Assembly: GCF_001281385.1 (NCBI RefSeq)
Contig: NZ_CP006911.1
Span: forward strand, 930,001 to 994,000
DNA length: 64,000 nt
Origin: Candidatus Pseudothioglobus singularis PS1
GTDB lineage: Bacteria > Pseudomonadota > Gammaproteobacteria > PS1 > Pseudothioglobaceae
Reading direction: 5' to 3'
The notes under the pieces are model-generated. The model was not told the DNA's origin and did not search any database. It was given only the letters and a program-made list of their open reading frames with translations. The translations under genes were made by a program, and so were the position numbers. Positions 35,998 through 45,391 of the stretch are shown piece after piece (the first letter of the stretch is position 1; every line of letters begins with the position of its first letter).

Positions 35998-37242
35998 ATG
36001 GAATTTAATTTTTTTACATTTATTTTTTTATTCGCAATTTTGACTTCGGTCCTAGCTTTACTTTATCTAAATTTTAGACAAGACAAGGCGATTGATAACT
36101 CATTTGATGCAGTTCCTGATGGCTTCAGTGAAACGATAAAGCTTGAAGATCATCAAAAAGCTGGAAAATATACGAAAGCTAAGCTTTTATTAAATCATTT
36201 TGAGATAATCTTTTCAACAATGGTACTGCTAGTTTGGACACTAGGTGGCGCTATGAACTGGATCGATGGCTACTGGTCTCAAAGAGTTAATGACCCAGTA
36301 CTAATGGGTACTTTCTTTGTACTGAGCATCATGCTCATTGCTAGCTTTATTGACCTTCCTTTCAGTATTTATAGGAATTTTGTTTTGGAGCAAAAATTTG
36401 GATTTAATCGCATGACAGTTGGCACTTTTGCTGGAGACTTAATTAAGGAAATAATACTGAGTCTCGTTCTTGTTTTGCCTCTAATTTACGCTATTCTCTA
36501 TCTTATGAATATTGAATCAATAGGTAACTATTGGTGGATCTATGTTTGGGTTATTATCAGTCTTTTTTCCTTAATCATGATGTGGGTCTATCCCTCTTTC
36601 ATTGCACCCATCTTTAACAAATTTAACCCGCTAGTCAATGAAAGTCTTAAAACAAGAATTACTAGTCTCCTAGAAAGAACCGGCTTTGGTAGCGATGGCA
36701 TATATGTCATGGATGGATCAAAAAGATCCTCACATGGAAACGCGTACTTTACTGGAATAGGCAAGAACAAAAGAATTGTGTTCTTTGATACCCTTCTTAA
36801 TGGAATGGAGGACAAAGAGATTGAGGCAATTCTTGCGCATGAGCTCGGACACTTTCATCACAAGCACACGCGTCAAAGAATGATCAGCTCTTTTATCTTC
36901 AGTTTTATTAGTCTTGCCCTACTAGGCTATCTGATTAATCAAACTTGGTTCTTTAATGGACTAGGAATTTCAGAGCCATCATCACACGCAGCATTGGTTC
37001 TTTTTAGTCTAGCCCTTCCAGTCTTTAGTTTTTTTATTACTCCAATTAGTAATTTAGTCTCAAGAAAACACGAATTCCAGGCAGACGCCTTTGCAGCAAG
37101 CCATACTGACGCAAAAGATTTAATATCTTCTCTCATTAAACTTTACAAAGAAAACTCATCATCCTTATCCCCAGATAGATACTATTCAGCTTTCCATGAC
37201 TCTCATCCAAGTGCGGTCCTTAGAATTGAAAAATTACTATAA
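35998..37242 (+). CDS. M48-family membrane metalloprotease (Ste24/CAAX-type)
   Basis: A 414-aa integral membrane zinc protease. Membrane segments occur at about residues 5-22, 65-85, 100-120, 155-178, 180-200, 300-320 and 335-355. The zinc motif is AHELGHFHHKH near residue 280, and the third ligand Glu is in SRKHEFQADAFAA near 357. Residues about 32-205 match the Ste24-type N-terminal domain rather than HtpX. In bacteria these proteases probably take part in membrane-protein quality control. It is followed by rsgA after 12 bases. Confidence 0.87.
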   Translation: MEFNFFTFIFLFAILTSVLALLYLNFRQDKAIDNSFDAVPDGFSETIKLEDHQKAGKYTKAKLLLNHFEIIFSTMVLLVWTLGGAMNWIDGYWSQRVNDPVLMGTFFVLSIMLIASFIDLPFSIYRNFVLEQKFGFNRMTVGTFAGDLIKEIILSLVLVLPLIYAILYLMNIESIGNYWWIYVWVIISLFSLIMMWVYPSFIAPIFNKFNPLVNESLKTRITSLLERTGFGSDGIYVMDGSKRSSHGNAYFTGIGKNKRIVFFDTLLNGMEDKEIEAILAHELGHFHHKHTRQRMISSFIFSFISLALLGYLINQTWFFNGLGISEPSSHAALVLFSLALPVFSFFITPISNLVSRKHEFQADAFAASHTDAKDLISSLIKLYKENSSSLSPDRYYSAFHDSHPSAVLRIEKLL

Positions 37243-37254
37243 TTTAACTGCCTA

Positions 37255-38217
37255 GTGCCACTTACTAGAAAACAAAAATGGCGCATTGATAAAGTTCAAT
37301 CTGAAAAGATTGCTCGCGCTGATAAAGCTTCAATCAAAGCCGAATCTGAGCTAAACGTGAAAGATAAAGAATATTCCGGTAAGGTGATTACAAGGTATGG
37401 TCAGCGTCAACTTGTCGAGGCAAAAAATGGTGAAATTTTTCAATGTGTAAGCCGACAAAATATTGGCTTTTCTGTTGCAGGTGATGAAGTCCTGTTTAAA
37501 AAAACAAAACAAGGCGAGGCAATTGTCACTGCCATCTACCCAAGAAGAACTGAGCTCCAAAGAAAAGATAAATTAATTGCAGCCAATATTGATCAGTTAT
37601 GGCTAGTCGTAGCAATTGAGCCGCACTATGAGTTTGATCTAATTGACCGTTACCTTATTATGGCTGAAAACTCAAACCTTCCTATAGGTATAGTAATCAA
37701 TAAAATTGAGCTATTAAAAAATAAAAGTCAGCTTAATGACGACTTTGAACACTATAGAAATATTGGCTATGATGTTCACATAATGAGTGTTAAGAGTGAT
37801 TTAAATGTGATCTCATTTAAGGAAAAACTAGTCAATAAATCTCATATATTTCTGGGTCAGTCTGGCGTTGGAAAATCCTCACTCATTAATGCGTTAATTC
37901 CTGATTTAGAGCTAAGAGTCAATGAAATTTCAATTAAAAGTAAGCTGGGCAAGCACACAACAACAAACACAACAATCTATCACATTCCAAGCGGTGGTGA
38001 TTTAATTGATTCACCTGGTGTCCGTGAGTTTCAATTAGACAACCTTTCTGAAGAGCAGATAGTCAGAGGATTCAGAGAATTCAAAGCGCTTTCACATCAA
38101 TGTCGATTTAGAAACTGCAAGCACATTAATGAGCCAGACTGTGCGATTAAAATGGCCTTAGAGAATGGTGAAATTAATAGCAATCGTTATGAGAGCTATT
38201 TGAATATATTAGCCTAG
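37255..38217 (+). CDS. rsgA: Ribosome small-subunit-dependent GTPase
   Basis: A 320-aa GTPase that helps late maturation of the 30S subunit. An OB fold (about 40-110) comes first, then the circularly permuted GTPase: NKIE (G4) near 142, GQSGVGKSSLINAL (G1) near 201, HTTTNTT (G2) near 238 and DSPGVREF (G3) near 252. The C-terminal zinc knuckle is CRFRNCKHINEPDC near 283. The start is GTG at 37255. Its end overlaps the convergent methyltransferase gene by 9 bases. Confidence 0.95.
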   Translation: MPLTRKQKWRIDKVQSEKIARADKASIKAESELNVKDKEYSGKVITRYGQRQLVEAKNGEIFQCVSRQNIGFSVAGDEVLFKKTKQGEAIVTAIYPRRTELQRKDKLIAANIDQLWLVVAIEPHYEFDLIDRYLIMAENSNLPIGIVINKIELLKNKSQLNDDFEHYRNIGYDVHIMSVKSDLNVISFKEKLVNKSHIFLGQSGVGKSSLINALIPDLELRVNEISIKSKLGKHTTTNTTIYHIPSGGDLIDSPGVREFQLDNLSEEQIVRGFREFKALSHQCRFRNCKHINEPDCAIKMALENGEINSNRYESYLNILA

Positions 38218-38856
38218 TTTTTTCAAAAAAATTACTCGCTCTGAGTAAATGTCAAGTTCTAACTTCAGTTCTTTTGCAAGGTATGCTAAAGATTGTTTAT
38301 TAAAAAATCCTATATGAGAAGGGTCATTTTTGTAATACCAATTGCTAAAATCTGTCTCTTCAGTCAACAAATGCGTCATTAATGCGATATACCCACCCGC
38401 CCTAAGAGTTGAAGTTAAGCGCTTAAATTCAAGCATTGGGCTTCTTAGATGCTCAACAACTTCAGTTGCTGTGATAAAGTCAAACTTCTTAATAAAAACA
38501 CCTTGATTTGAGGCATAAAACTTGTCATATAGCTCAACATGATGCTTCTTCTCTTCAAGCATTAAGGACAAGGTTGGTCCTGGTCCAGAGCCAAAATCAA
38601 GGCCATAAGACTTCTCGGGAATTTTTTGTAAAAGAGGCTCTGCTAACTGAGATAAAAATTGACGATAGCGATTATCCGAAGGATCGTTATTGTGAGTGTC
38701 ATACCTTAATTTTTCATCAGCCTCTGAAAGATGAAAGGATTTAGGTACAAAGACAAATCTACAATCTGAGCAACTTAGATACTCTCTATGTCTATCTTTA
38801 TGAATCAGTGAATGATTCTTTGATTGACACAGCGGGCAAGTAATAATTTTTATCAC
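38209..38856 (-). CDS. SAM-dependent methyltransferase with N-terminal zinc ribbon
   Basis: A 215-aa protein. Residues 6-36 form a zinc ribbon (CPLCQSKNHS... LSCSDCRFVF). The methyltransferase fold follows: GLDFGSGPGPTLSLMLEE near 84 binds SAM, and FDFITATEVVEHLRSP near 122 is the post-I motif, typical of the Methyltransf_23 group. The substrate is unknown. The gene lies between rsgA (overlapping tails) and slyD. Confidence 0.82.
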   Translation of the reverse strand: MIKIITCPLCQSKNHSLIHKDRHREYLSCSDCRFVFVPKSFHLSEADEKLRYDTHNNDPSDNRYRQFLSQLAEPLLQKIPEKSYGLDFGSGPGPTLSLMLEEKKHHVELYDKFYASNQGVFIKKFDFITATEVVEHLRSPMLEFKRLTSTLRAGGYIALMTHLLTEETDFSNWYYKNDPSHIGFFNKQSLAYLAKELKLELDIYSERVIFLKKLG

Positions 38857-38879
38857 TATAGCCCGCTATAGATTTATGA

Positions 38880-39365
38880 TTAGTGAGAGTGGCCACCTGC
38901 TGAGTGGACGTGACCGTGAGATAACTCTTCAGCCTCAGCATCTCTGACATCTTCAATGCTAACTGAAAAATGAAGGGTCTCACCAGCTAAAGGGTGGTTT
39001 GCGTCAACTGTAATTTTCTCATCGTCCTGCTTTGTAACTGTCACAACAAAAGGGTTGCCATCTTGGTCCTGAGATTGAAGCTGCATACCAATTGTTACTT
39101 CGTCAATGCCTTGAAGTGCTGTGCGAGGGATCTCTTGAATCGCATCCTGCATTCGAAGCCCATAACCCTCTTCAGGCTCCACAGATACATCCATCTTGTC
39201 ACCCTTACTGGCGCCTTCAAGCGCCGACTCAAGACCAGGAATAATGTTTCCATGCCCTTGTAAAAAGTCAAGAGTCTCTTTGCCGTCAGATGAATCAATA
39301 ACCTCACCAGCATCATTTTTAAGAGTGTAGTGCATTGATACGACTTTATCCTTACTAACTTTCAT
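38880..39365 (-). CDS. slyD: FKBP-type peptidyl-prolyl isomerase (SlyD)
   Basis: A 161-aa prolyl isomerase and chaperone. The start at 39365 (MKVSKDKVVSMHYTL) follows GGAG by 7 bases; the 18 codons upstream in frame are not family-like. The FKBP domain has GETLDFLQGHGNIIPGLE-type sequence near 36-53, the insert-in-flap chaperone domain covers about 70-120, and VDANHPLAGETLHFSV closes the fold near 128. The His-rich end (SHGHVHSAGGHSH) is a short metal-binding tail, so nickel delivery is possible. Confidence 0.92.
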   Translation of the reverse strand: MKVSKDKVVSMHYTLKNDAGEVIDSSDGKETLDFLQGHGNIIPGLESALEGASKGDKMDVSVEPEEGYGLRMQDAIQEIPRTALQGIDEVTIGMQLQSQDQDGNPFVVTVTKQDDEKITVDANHPLAGETLHFSVSIEDVRDAEAEELSHGHVHSAGGHSH

Positions 39366-39494
39366 ATTTTCTCCAAAAATAAACAAAAAAAACTCCCCAA
39401 AACGGAAAGCCTCATTCAATCTTATGTAACAGTGTGAAACTTAAACATATTTTACCATAGGCAAATGCTTTTACATTATGAGGATTGAGCGGCT

Positions 39495-40340
39495 TTACCC
39501 TATTAGATCTCTCATTGCAGTGTCGATGTCAGGATAGTCAAAAACAAAGCCAGCTTGGATTAATCTCATCGGAATAACAGATGCACTTAAAGTTAAGACT
39601 TGGGATCCTTTACCAAGGAGGATTTTCAATTGCCACTCCCATACAGGAATAAAAAAAGGTCTTTTTAAAGACTTAGCAAGAACTCTTCCAAAGACCTTTT
39701 GAGGAACAGGCTCAGGTGATGTAATGTTATAAATGCCTTTACTCTGAGGATCATTGATTAGATAATGAAATGCTTTAACGAGATCATCAATATGTATCCA
39801 AGAGAAACATTGATTTCCACTCATAATAGGGCCACCTATACCAAAGTAATAAGGCCAGTATAATTTTGCTAATGCTCCGCCCTTTCTTGAAAGAACAACA
39901 CCAAACCTTAAAATAGTAACATCATCCGAAATGGACTTTGCAGCACTCTCAACGGCAATATTGAGATCAGTCAAATAACCCTCGCCCTGAATATCATCTT
40001 CAGTCTTGGGGTCATTACAGTCAGATTCTGCATAAAAACTAATCCCTGAAGAGCAAATCACTTTAGGCGTCTTAGTAATGAGCTTAGTCGCATCTGAGAG
40101 CATTTGATTAGTATTGACCCTGCTTTGCCACATCTCAGCAATAATTTTTTTACTCCACCTCTTTGAAATAGTGGATCCAGCAAGCTGAATAACAAAGTCA
40201 CTACCATCAATAATTGAGGATAGATACTCAGCAGACTTAAAAACGGTTCTATTGAATACTTCTACTTGGTGTGTCTTTGAAAAGCTTTTTTGGAGCGCAC
40301 TGCCAATTAATCCAGTTCCACCCAGAATAACAATTTTCAT
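39495..40340 (-). CDS. NAD-dependent epimerase-like protein (TIGR01777/YfcH type)
   Basis: A 281-aa protein from the ATG at 40340, one base after the hemH stop. The Rossmann fold opens with MKIVILGGTGLIGSAL and includes FVIQLAGSTISKRWSKK near 58, GVVLSRKGGALAKLYWPYYFGIGGP near 155 and SWIHIDDLVKAF near 187. This is the YfcH/SDR39U1 pattern, related to sugar-nucleotide epimerases. The C-terminal domain of unknown function is present (VLAKSLKRPFFIPV). The reaction is not established for the family. Confidence 0.85.
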   Translation of the reverse strand: MKIVILGGTGLIGSALQKSFSKTHQVEVFNRTVFKSAEYLSSIIDGSDFVIQLAGSTISKRWSKKIIAEMWQSRVNTNQMLSDATKLITKTPKVICSSGISFYAESDCNDPKTEDDIQGEGYLTDLNIAVESAAKSISDDVTILRFGVVLSRKGGALAKLYWPYYFGIGGPIMSGNQCFSWIHIDDLVKAFHYLINDPQSKGIYNITSPEPVPQKVFGRVLAKSLKRPFFIPVWEWQLKILLGKGSQVLTLSASVIPMRLIQAGFVFDYPDIDTAMRDLIG

Positions 40341-40341
40341 A

Positions 40342-41376
40342 CTACTTGTTCCAGCCTGATGTGTTATCAAGTACGATCTGAGTCAAGAATTCAATATGAT
40401 CAGGTCTGTCATTAAGCGCTGGAATATATCCAAACTTTTGACCACCTGACTCCATGAAGTAATCCTTGTTTTCTTCGCTTATTTCCTCAATCGTCTCCAA
40501 GCAATCGGCTGAGAAACCTGGGCAAATAACTTGCACATTTTTGATACCTTTACTGGGAAGCAACTTCAGTGTTTTATCGGTGTACTCTTTCATCCATTCA
40601 GCAACCCCCAATCTAGACTGAAATGTCATTTGGTATTCACTCGGCTTCAAATCAAGTTTTTGAGCTAAACGGAATGTGGTTTTGCAGCATTGGCAAGGAT
40701 AGTTATCGCCTTTATCAAAATATCGTTTAGGGATGCCGTGATAAGACATCAGCAAGAAATCAGGTTTGCCATGGGTTTTTTGATACTCCTTGACGCTGTT
40801 AGCTAGAGCATCAATGTATTTCTCTTCCTCGTTATAGCTGCTAATGAATCTCAGATCAGGAACATTTCTCCAAGTTAAAAACTCTTTCGCAACGGCGTCA
40901 AATACAGAGCCTGTTGAAGAGGCGGCGTACTGAGGGTAAAGAGGTAACACAATAATTTTTTTACAGCCCTTAGACTCTAACTCGGCGAGAGCAGAATTCA
41001 TTGATGGGTTGCCGTAACACATGCCTAGAGCAACCTCGAACTGTCCTGGCGCTTTTTTTTCGAGTAGCGAGGCAATTTCAGTTTTTTGAAGCTTCGCAAT
41101 CGACAAAAGTGGCGAGCCCTCTCCATGTGTATTCCAAACAGTTTGATAGGCCTTGGCTGATTTTCTAGGTCTAAGATTAAGGATCACAGCATTCAGAATG
41201 ATTTTCCAAACCCAGCGTGGAGGTGGGGGCTCTATGACCCTGGTGTCTGAAAGAAACTGCCTAAGATAGGGTTTGACTGCTTTCTTGGTTGGCGCGTCAG
41301 GCGTTCCTAAATTGGATAAAAGTAATCCAATCTTAGTTTCACCAGCTGATTCATGAATTGACGAACTTTGGTACAA
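40342..41376 (-). CDS. hemH: Ferrochelatase
   Basis: A 344-aa enzyme that inserts iron into protoporphyrin IX, the last step of heme synthesis. Motifs are LLLSNLGTPDAPTKKAV near residue 18, LPLYPQYAASSTGSVFDAV near 147 and LMSYHGIPKRYFDKGDNYPCQC near 206, which includes the conserved metal-binding His. CPGFSADCLETIEEI holds the conserved Glu. The only plausible start is TTG at 41376, seven bases after GAGG. It shares a transcript with the YfcH-type gene. Confidence 0.95.
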   Translation of the reverse strand: MYQSSSIHESAGETKIGLLLSNLGTPDAPTKKAVKPYLRQFLSDTRVIEPPPPRWVWKIILNAVILNLRPRKSAKAYQTVWNTHGEGSPLLSIAKLQKTEIASLLEKKAPGQFEVALGMCYGNPSMNSALAELESKGCKKIIVLPLYPQYAASSTGSVFDAVAKEFLTWRNVPDLRFISSYNEEEKYIDALANSVKEYQKTHGKPDFLLMSYHGIPKRYFDKGDNYPCQCCKTTFRLAQKLDLKPSEYQMTFQSRLGVAEWMKEYTDKTLKLLPSKGIKNVQVICPGFSADCLETIEEISEENKDYFMESGGQKFGYIPALNDRPDHIEFLTQIVLDNTSGWNK

Positions 41377-41460
41377 AAGTATGCCTCTAATTTATTTTTT
41401 CAACGTGATAAGATACCCTAAAATAATCAATTATTTAATTTAACGTATTATCGAACTGGG

Positions 41461-41829
41461 ATGAATATATTACTATTGGTTGCTCATGGAAGCCGAAGAG
41501 AAGAATCAAACCTTGAGGTTGAAGCTTTATCCAAAAAAATGATTGAATATAATATAAACAATTTTGATCAGATTATACCGGCCTTTTTAGAATTTGCCTC
41601 CCCCTCAATTCCAGAGGCTATTGAAAAATGCAGTGAATTAGGAGCCTTAAACGTTACTGTTTTGCCCTATTTTCTTTCTGCAGGTGTCCATATAAAAAGA
41701 GATATTCCAGGTGAAGTTAAAAATGCTTCTATAGATTTTCCAAATCTAAATATCACTATTTCAAATTATTTTGGATCAAGAGACGAGATTGCAGGACTTC
41801 TCATGAAGACTGCGTTAGATATTAAATGA
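41461..41829 (+). CDS. CbiX-like sirohydrochlorin chelatase, short form
   Basis: A 122-aa single-domain chelatase-like protein. The metal-binding His is in LLVAHGSRREESN at residues 5-17 and a second conserved His is in FLSAGVHIKRDIP near 80. It is the short (one-repeat) CbiX/SirB type that loads iron, cobalt or nickel into tetrapyrroles. Its place next to hemH, in divergent orientation, fits tetrapyrrole metal insertion, possibly siroheme. The metal is not determined by sequence. Confidence 0.82.
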   Translation: MNILLLVAHGSRREESNLEVEALSKKMIEYNINNFDQIIPAFLEFASPSIPEAIEKCSELGALNVTVLPYFLSAGVHIKRDIPGEVKNASIDFPNLNITISNYFGSRDEIAGLLMKTALDIK

Positions 41830-41834
41830 ATTAC

Positions 41835-42812
41835 TTATAAATTATTGATCTTGTAGGCGCTTCCTATAAGGCCCATGTTTTGTTTTTTTGATATGCAGAT
41901 TGGGATATCTGTCATGTAATAATCAAGCCTTCCCTTATCTTGAAAACTCTCCAAGAAGTCACTTTCAAGAAAGAAATCTAAAAAATTTCTTACTAGGTCG
42001 CTTGTAATATAGATCCCACCAAGACAGCCTGTTGTCAGTGCAATCGTTCCAGTGACAGAGCCAAAAATTTTACAAAAGAGGTTAAGCGTCTCTTTTGCTG
42101 TTAAATCTGAATTTGCTTTAATTGCAGCAGATGTGACCTCAGAAGGACTCTGAAAAATAATATCTCTTCCATTAATTTGACATATAGCCTTGTACAAGTT
42201 AACAATGCCCGGCCCAGACAAAATTCTCTCAACCGAAACGTGTCCAAATTGTTTTTTTAATATTTTTAATATTTCAATCTCTAGATCAGAGTTGGGTGCA
42301 AAGTCTGTATGACCACCCTGAGCAGGCAAAGGAATCCATCTATTTGATGATTCAATTAATCCACAAGTGCCTAGACCTGTTCCTGGACCAATGACTAACC
42401 TAACTCTATCAATTTGAGCATTGCCTTGATTGACAACAACAATATCATCTTCACTCAATGTCGACGTTGCTAGAGCTTGAGCTGAGAAGTCATTAATCCA
42501 ATTAACTTCAACGTTATGAAGTGCAGATGAGACATCAGCCTTATTAATGACCCAATCATTATTTGCTGGTTTAAAGATATCCAAGTGTGTGGTTCCAGCT
42601 GAGGCTATACAGGATGAATTGATTTCTACATTTTGAATTGAAGAGAGATAAGATGTCATTGCCTCCTGAACTGTTTCAAATTCAGTACATGAAAGCGTTT
42701 TGATATTAGTTAATTCTGATTCACCGGGAACCAAAAGCGCAAATCTCGCATTTGTACCTCCTATATCACCTACCAAATTATATCCTTGGGTTTTAATGAC
42801 TTCGGTCTCCAT
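41835..42812 (-). CDS. glk: Glucokinase
   Basis: A 325-aa hexokinase-fold kinase phosphorylating glucose with ATP. I place the start at 42812 (METEVIKTQGYNLVGDIGGTNARFAL); the longer frame upstream runs inside the cupin gene. Phosphate-1 motif GDIGGTNARF, catalytic Asp in WINDFSAQALA near residue 100, the ATP segment IGPGTGLGTCGL near 134, and QGGHTDFAP near 159 place it in the bacterial Glk family rather than ROK. It overlaps the cupin gene by 20 bases. It would feed glucose 6-phosphate into Zwf, encoded upstream on the same strand. Confidence 0.93.
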   Translation of the reverse strand: METEVIKTQGYNLVGDIGGTNARFALLVPGESELTNIKTLSCTEFETVQEAMTSYLSSIQNVEINSSCIASAGTTHLDIFKPANNDWVINKADVSSALHNVEVNWINDFSAQALATSTLSEDDIVVVNQGNAQIDRVRLVIGPGTGLGTCGLIESSNRWIPLPAQGGHTDFAPNSDLEIEILKILKKQFGHVSVERILSGPGIVNLYKAICQINGRDIIFQSPSEVTSAAIKANSDLTAKETLNLFCKIFGSVTGTIALTTGCLGGIYITSDLVRNFLDFFLESDFLESFQDKGRLDYYMTDIPICISKKQNMGLIGSAYKINNL

Positions 42813-43116
42813 CAAATATACAAACCATATAAAGGTCTTCTTCTCCAGTATTGTGAACGCGATGAAAAACCCCGTCCTCAATTAAGATCATTTCTCCACC
42901 AGAAATATTAAACTCATTATCATCTAACTGCATTCTTCCAGTGCCACTCATAATCATATAGACCTCCTCTTTACCAGGATGACTATGGCCTCGGGTTGAT
43001 TTGCCAGGATGCAGCGTTGTGGAGCTTACAACAAGGTTCTTAAGTGAAGTGTTATCCTTAAGTAAGTATGTTTCGTTATCTTTAACAATTTCACCATCAA
43101 TATTACTAATCTTCAT
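42793..43116 (-). CDS. Small cupin-domain protein
   Basis: A 107-aa single cupin. The metal-binding histidines are in RGHSHPGKEEVYMIMSG near residues 39-55 and VFHRVHNTGEE near 87. It starts 79 bases after pgl. Its end overlaps the glk start by 20 bases, so translation is probably coupled. Cupins of this size are often sugar-phosphate isomerases or sensor domains; the operon suggests a sugar-related job, but the reaction is unknown. Confidence 0.8.
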   Translation of the reverse strand: MKISNIDGEIVKDNETYLLKDNTSLKNLVVSSTTLHPGKSTRGHSHPGKEEVYMIMSGTGRMQLDDNEFNISGGEMILIEDGVFHRVHNTGEEDLYMVCIFDGDRSH

Positions 43117-43195
43117 ATGTTCTTTAATTTTGAATAATTTAAGACAATATTATCCCTAGCTTTGAAAACTTTACATCAAATAATTATTAATTGAT

Positions 43196-43915
43196 TTATG
43201 GACTCCAGTAAATATCAAGTCCGTCATCAAGGAATACGTAGATTGGCATTTTGTAAACATCCTTTAAATCCATCGCCTTTTCAAGCGCATGGAGCTTCGT
43301 AGATCCATTCAGATGAAGAAAAACTTTTTTTGCATCCATAATAGCTCTTGCAGTCATTCCTAGACGCTCATATGGGGCCGATGTTGGCGTCGTTGCCACT
43401 AAACAGTCATTATTATCTAAATCCATTGCAGATCTGATCTCCTCTGAGCATGGAAATAAAGAGGCTGTGTGGCCATCTGTACCCAAACCAAGAACCACGA
43501 TATCAAAGGGCAATGTAAAACTTTTTAGCGCCTCTTCACTGGATATTTGGCCCTCTTTAGCAGTTGAAGCATTATTTTTTAAAGGAACAAAATTAACATT
43601 GACCGCTTTATTTTTGATTAGGTGTGATTTTACTAATAGCTCGTTGCTATCTTTATGATCTGATTCAACCCAGCGATCATCCACTAAAGTTAAATCAACC
43701 TTGCTCCAATCTAAGTCTAGATGGGAGAGCGCCTCAAATAGCGGTATTGGGGTACTTCCACCAGAAACCGCCATACTAGCTCTACCTCTTTTTTTAATGG
43801 TTTCAAGCAAAACCTCTCTGATATTTTGACTTAAATCAATAGCCAGAGATTCACTGTTATTTGTACTGTAAAAGCCCACATGCTCAGGCAGATAATATGT
43901 TTTGCTACTCCTCAT
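43196..43915 (-). CDS. pgl: 6-phosphogluconolactonase
   Basis: A 239-aa DevB-type lactonase that hydrolyses 6-phosphogluconolactone made by Zwf. Motifs are SMAVSGGSTPIPLFEAL near residue 46, TLVDDRWV near 76 and FDIVVLGLGTDGHTASLFP near 137. The start overlaps the zwf stop by 11 bases, which fits coupled translation. It sits in the natural order zwf-pgl of the oxidative pentose phosphate route. Confidence 0.94.
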   Translation of the reverse strand: MRSSKTYYLPEHVGFYSTNNSESLAIDLSQNIREVLLETIKKRGRASMAVSGGSTPIPLFEALSHLDLDWSKVDLTLVDDRWVESDHKDSNELLVKSHLIKNKAVNVNFVPLKNNASTAKEGQISSEEALKSFTLPFDIVVLGLGTDGHTASLFPCSEEIRSAMDLDNNDCLVATTPTSAPYERLGMTARAIMDAKKVFLHLNGSTKLHALEKAMDLKDVYKMPIYVFLDDGLDIYWSP

Positions 43916-45377
43916 ACCATTGATATCCGTTATTTGTTATGAGCGCTTCACTCTCCCTTGGGCCATTACTTCCTGCCTTGTAATAGAAGAGCTCTTGGTT
44001 TGAATTTTTGAAAGCATCTAAGGTTTCATCACACCACTTCCATGCAAGCTCCACCTCTTCTCGACAAAGAAATAAGCTTTGATTACCATTCAAAATGTCC
44101 ATTAGAAGACTCTGGTATCCGCTCGGAATATTAAGCAATTGTTGCGTTTTAATAAAATCTAAACTCATTGGATCTGACCTAATAATCGAATGCTTGTCAA
44201 CGCCATGCGGCTTAGTAAAAACTTGGAGAGAGATACTTTCAGTTGGATGAAGACTAATAATTAAAGTATTACCATTGAGGCTCTCTTTATTCTCATTAAA
44301 AATGTAGTGCCCATCTGACTTAAAGTGGATGACAATCTGGGTCGTCTTTGTTTCCATCCTTTTACCAGTCCTTAGATAGAAAGGGACGCCTGACCAGCGC
44401 CAGTTTTGTATCTCAGTTTTAATAGAAACAAAGGTTTCTGTTTTGCTATCTGGTCTGGCCCCTTCTTCATTGACGTATCCAGGTTTGTAAACGCCATCAA
44501 CCTCACCATCAGTGTATTGGCCAGAGACGAAGCTAGAGGCAATACTTTCCTCATCGAGTGATTTTAGCGCCTCTAAAACCTTAACCTTTTCAGAACGAAT
44601 ACTCTGGTCATCGAGCCTATTCGGTGGCTCCATCGCGATCAAACAAAGCAGCTGCAACAGGTGACTCTGAACCATATCCCTTAACTGACCCATGCCATCG
44701 AAATACCCCCAACGATCCTCAATGCCAACTGATTCTGCTGAAGTTATTTCTACATACTCAACCCCTTTACTATTCCATTGACTAGAGAATAGTGAGTTTG
44801 CGAACCTCAGTGTAATTAAATTTTGGACTGTCTCCTTACCTAAATAATGATCTATTCGATAGATTTGAGACTCATCGAAATGCTTAATAAGCTTCTCATT
44901 AATCTCCTGTGATGACTCAAGATCATATCCAATAGGCTTTTCTACGACGATGCGGCACTCTTTAGTGACAAGACCTGCACCTGATAGGCCGTCACAAACT
45001 GATTCAAAGAGACGTGGAGATATAGCCAAATAGTGCGCCATTGGCATATTCCAATCCTGAACTTTAAGCTTTAATTTTTGATAGCTGTTTGGGTTTTGAA
45101 GGTCACAGCTGCAATAGCTAAAACGATCTATTAGAGTTGAAACAATTTTTTGATCTAGATACTCTGAAGGGACATAGGTTTCTAGTGACTTTTTAAGAGT
45201 ATTTTTTAATTCAGAGTCAGAGATTTCTTTCCTACCAACACCCAAAATTTGCAATGAATCACTGAGCATACTGTCTCTTTCAAGGTAGTACCAGGCAGGT
45301 ATTAATTTACGAACTGATAAGTCTCCAAGGACTCCATAAAGGACAAAGCTATCAATTATTTTTAAAGATTCTATCAT
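43905..45377 (-). CDS. zwf: Glucose-6-phosphate 1-dehydrogenase
   Basis: A 490-aa NADP-dependent enzyme, the entry to the oxidative pentose phosphate pathway. The Rossmann start is FVLYGVLGDLSVRKLIPA near residue 11. The active site IYRIDHYLGKETVQNL near 171 holds the catalytic His. Binding of substrate is shown by PFYLRTGKRMETKTTQI near 336. The length is standard. It lies 14 bases after gnd and overlaps pgl by 11 bases. Confidence 0.96.
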   Translation of the reverse strand: MIESLKIIDSFVLYGVLGDLSVRKLIPAWYYLERDSMLSDSLQILGVGRKEISDSELKNTLKKSLETYVPSEYLDQKIVSTLIDRFSYCSCDLQNPNSYQKLKLKVQDWNMPMAHYLAISPRLFESVCDGLSGAGLVTKECRIVVEKPIGYDLESSQEINEKLIKHFDESQIYRIDHYLGKETVQNLITLRFANSLFSSQWNSKGVEYVEITSAESVGIEDRWGYFDGMGQLRDMVQSHLLQLLCLIAMEPPNRLDDQSIRSEKVKVLEALKSLDEESIASSFVSGQYTDGEVDGVYKPGYVNEEGARPDSKTETFVSIKTEIQNWRWSGVPFYLRTGKRMETKTTQIVIHFKSDGHYIFNENKESLNGNTLIISLHPTESISLQVFTKPHGVDKHSIIRSDPMSLDFIKTQQLLNIPSGYQSLLMDILNGNQSLFLCREEVELAWKWCDETLDAFKNSNQELFYYKAGSNGPRESEALITNNGYQWYEE

Positions 45378-45391
45378 CCTAAAGCTAGCCC

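Noticed and set aside
42813-42881. Longer N-terminus for glucokinase.
   Set aside because: The extra 23 residues are read through the cupin gene in another frame and do not resemble Glk; the ATG at 42812 gives the usual start before the GDIGGT motif.
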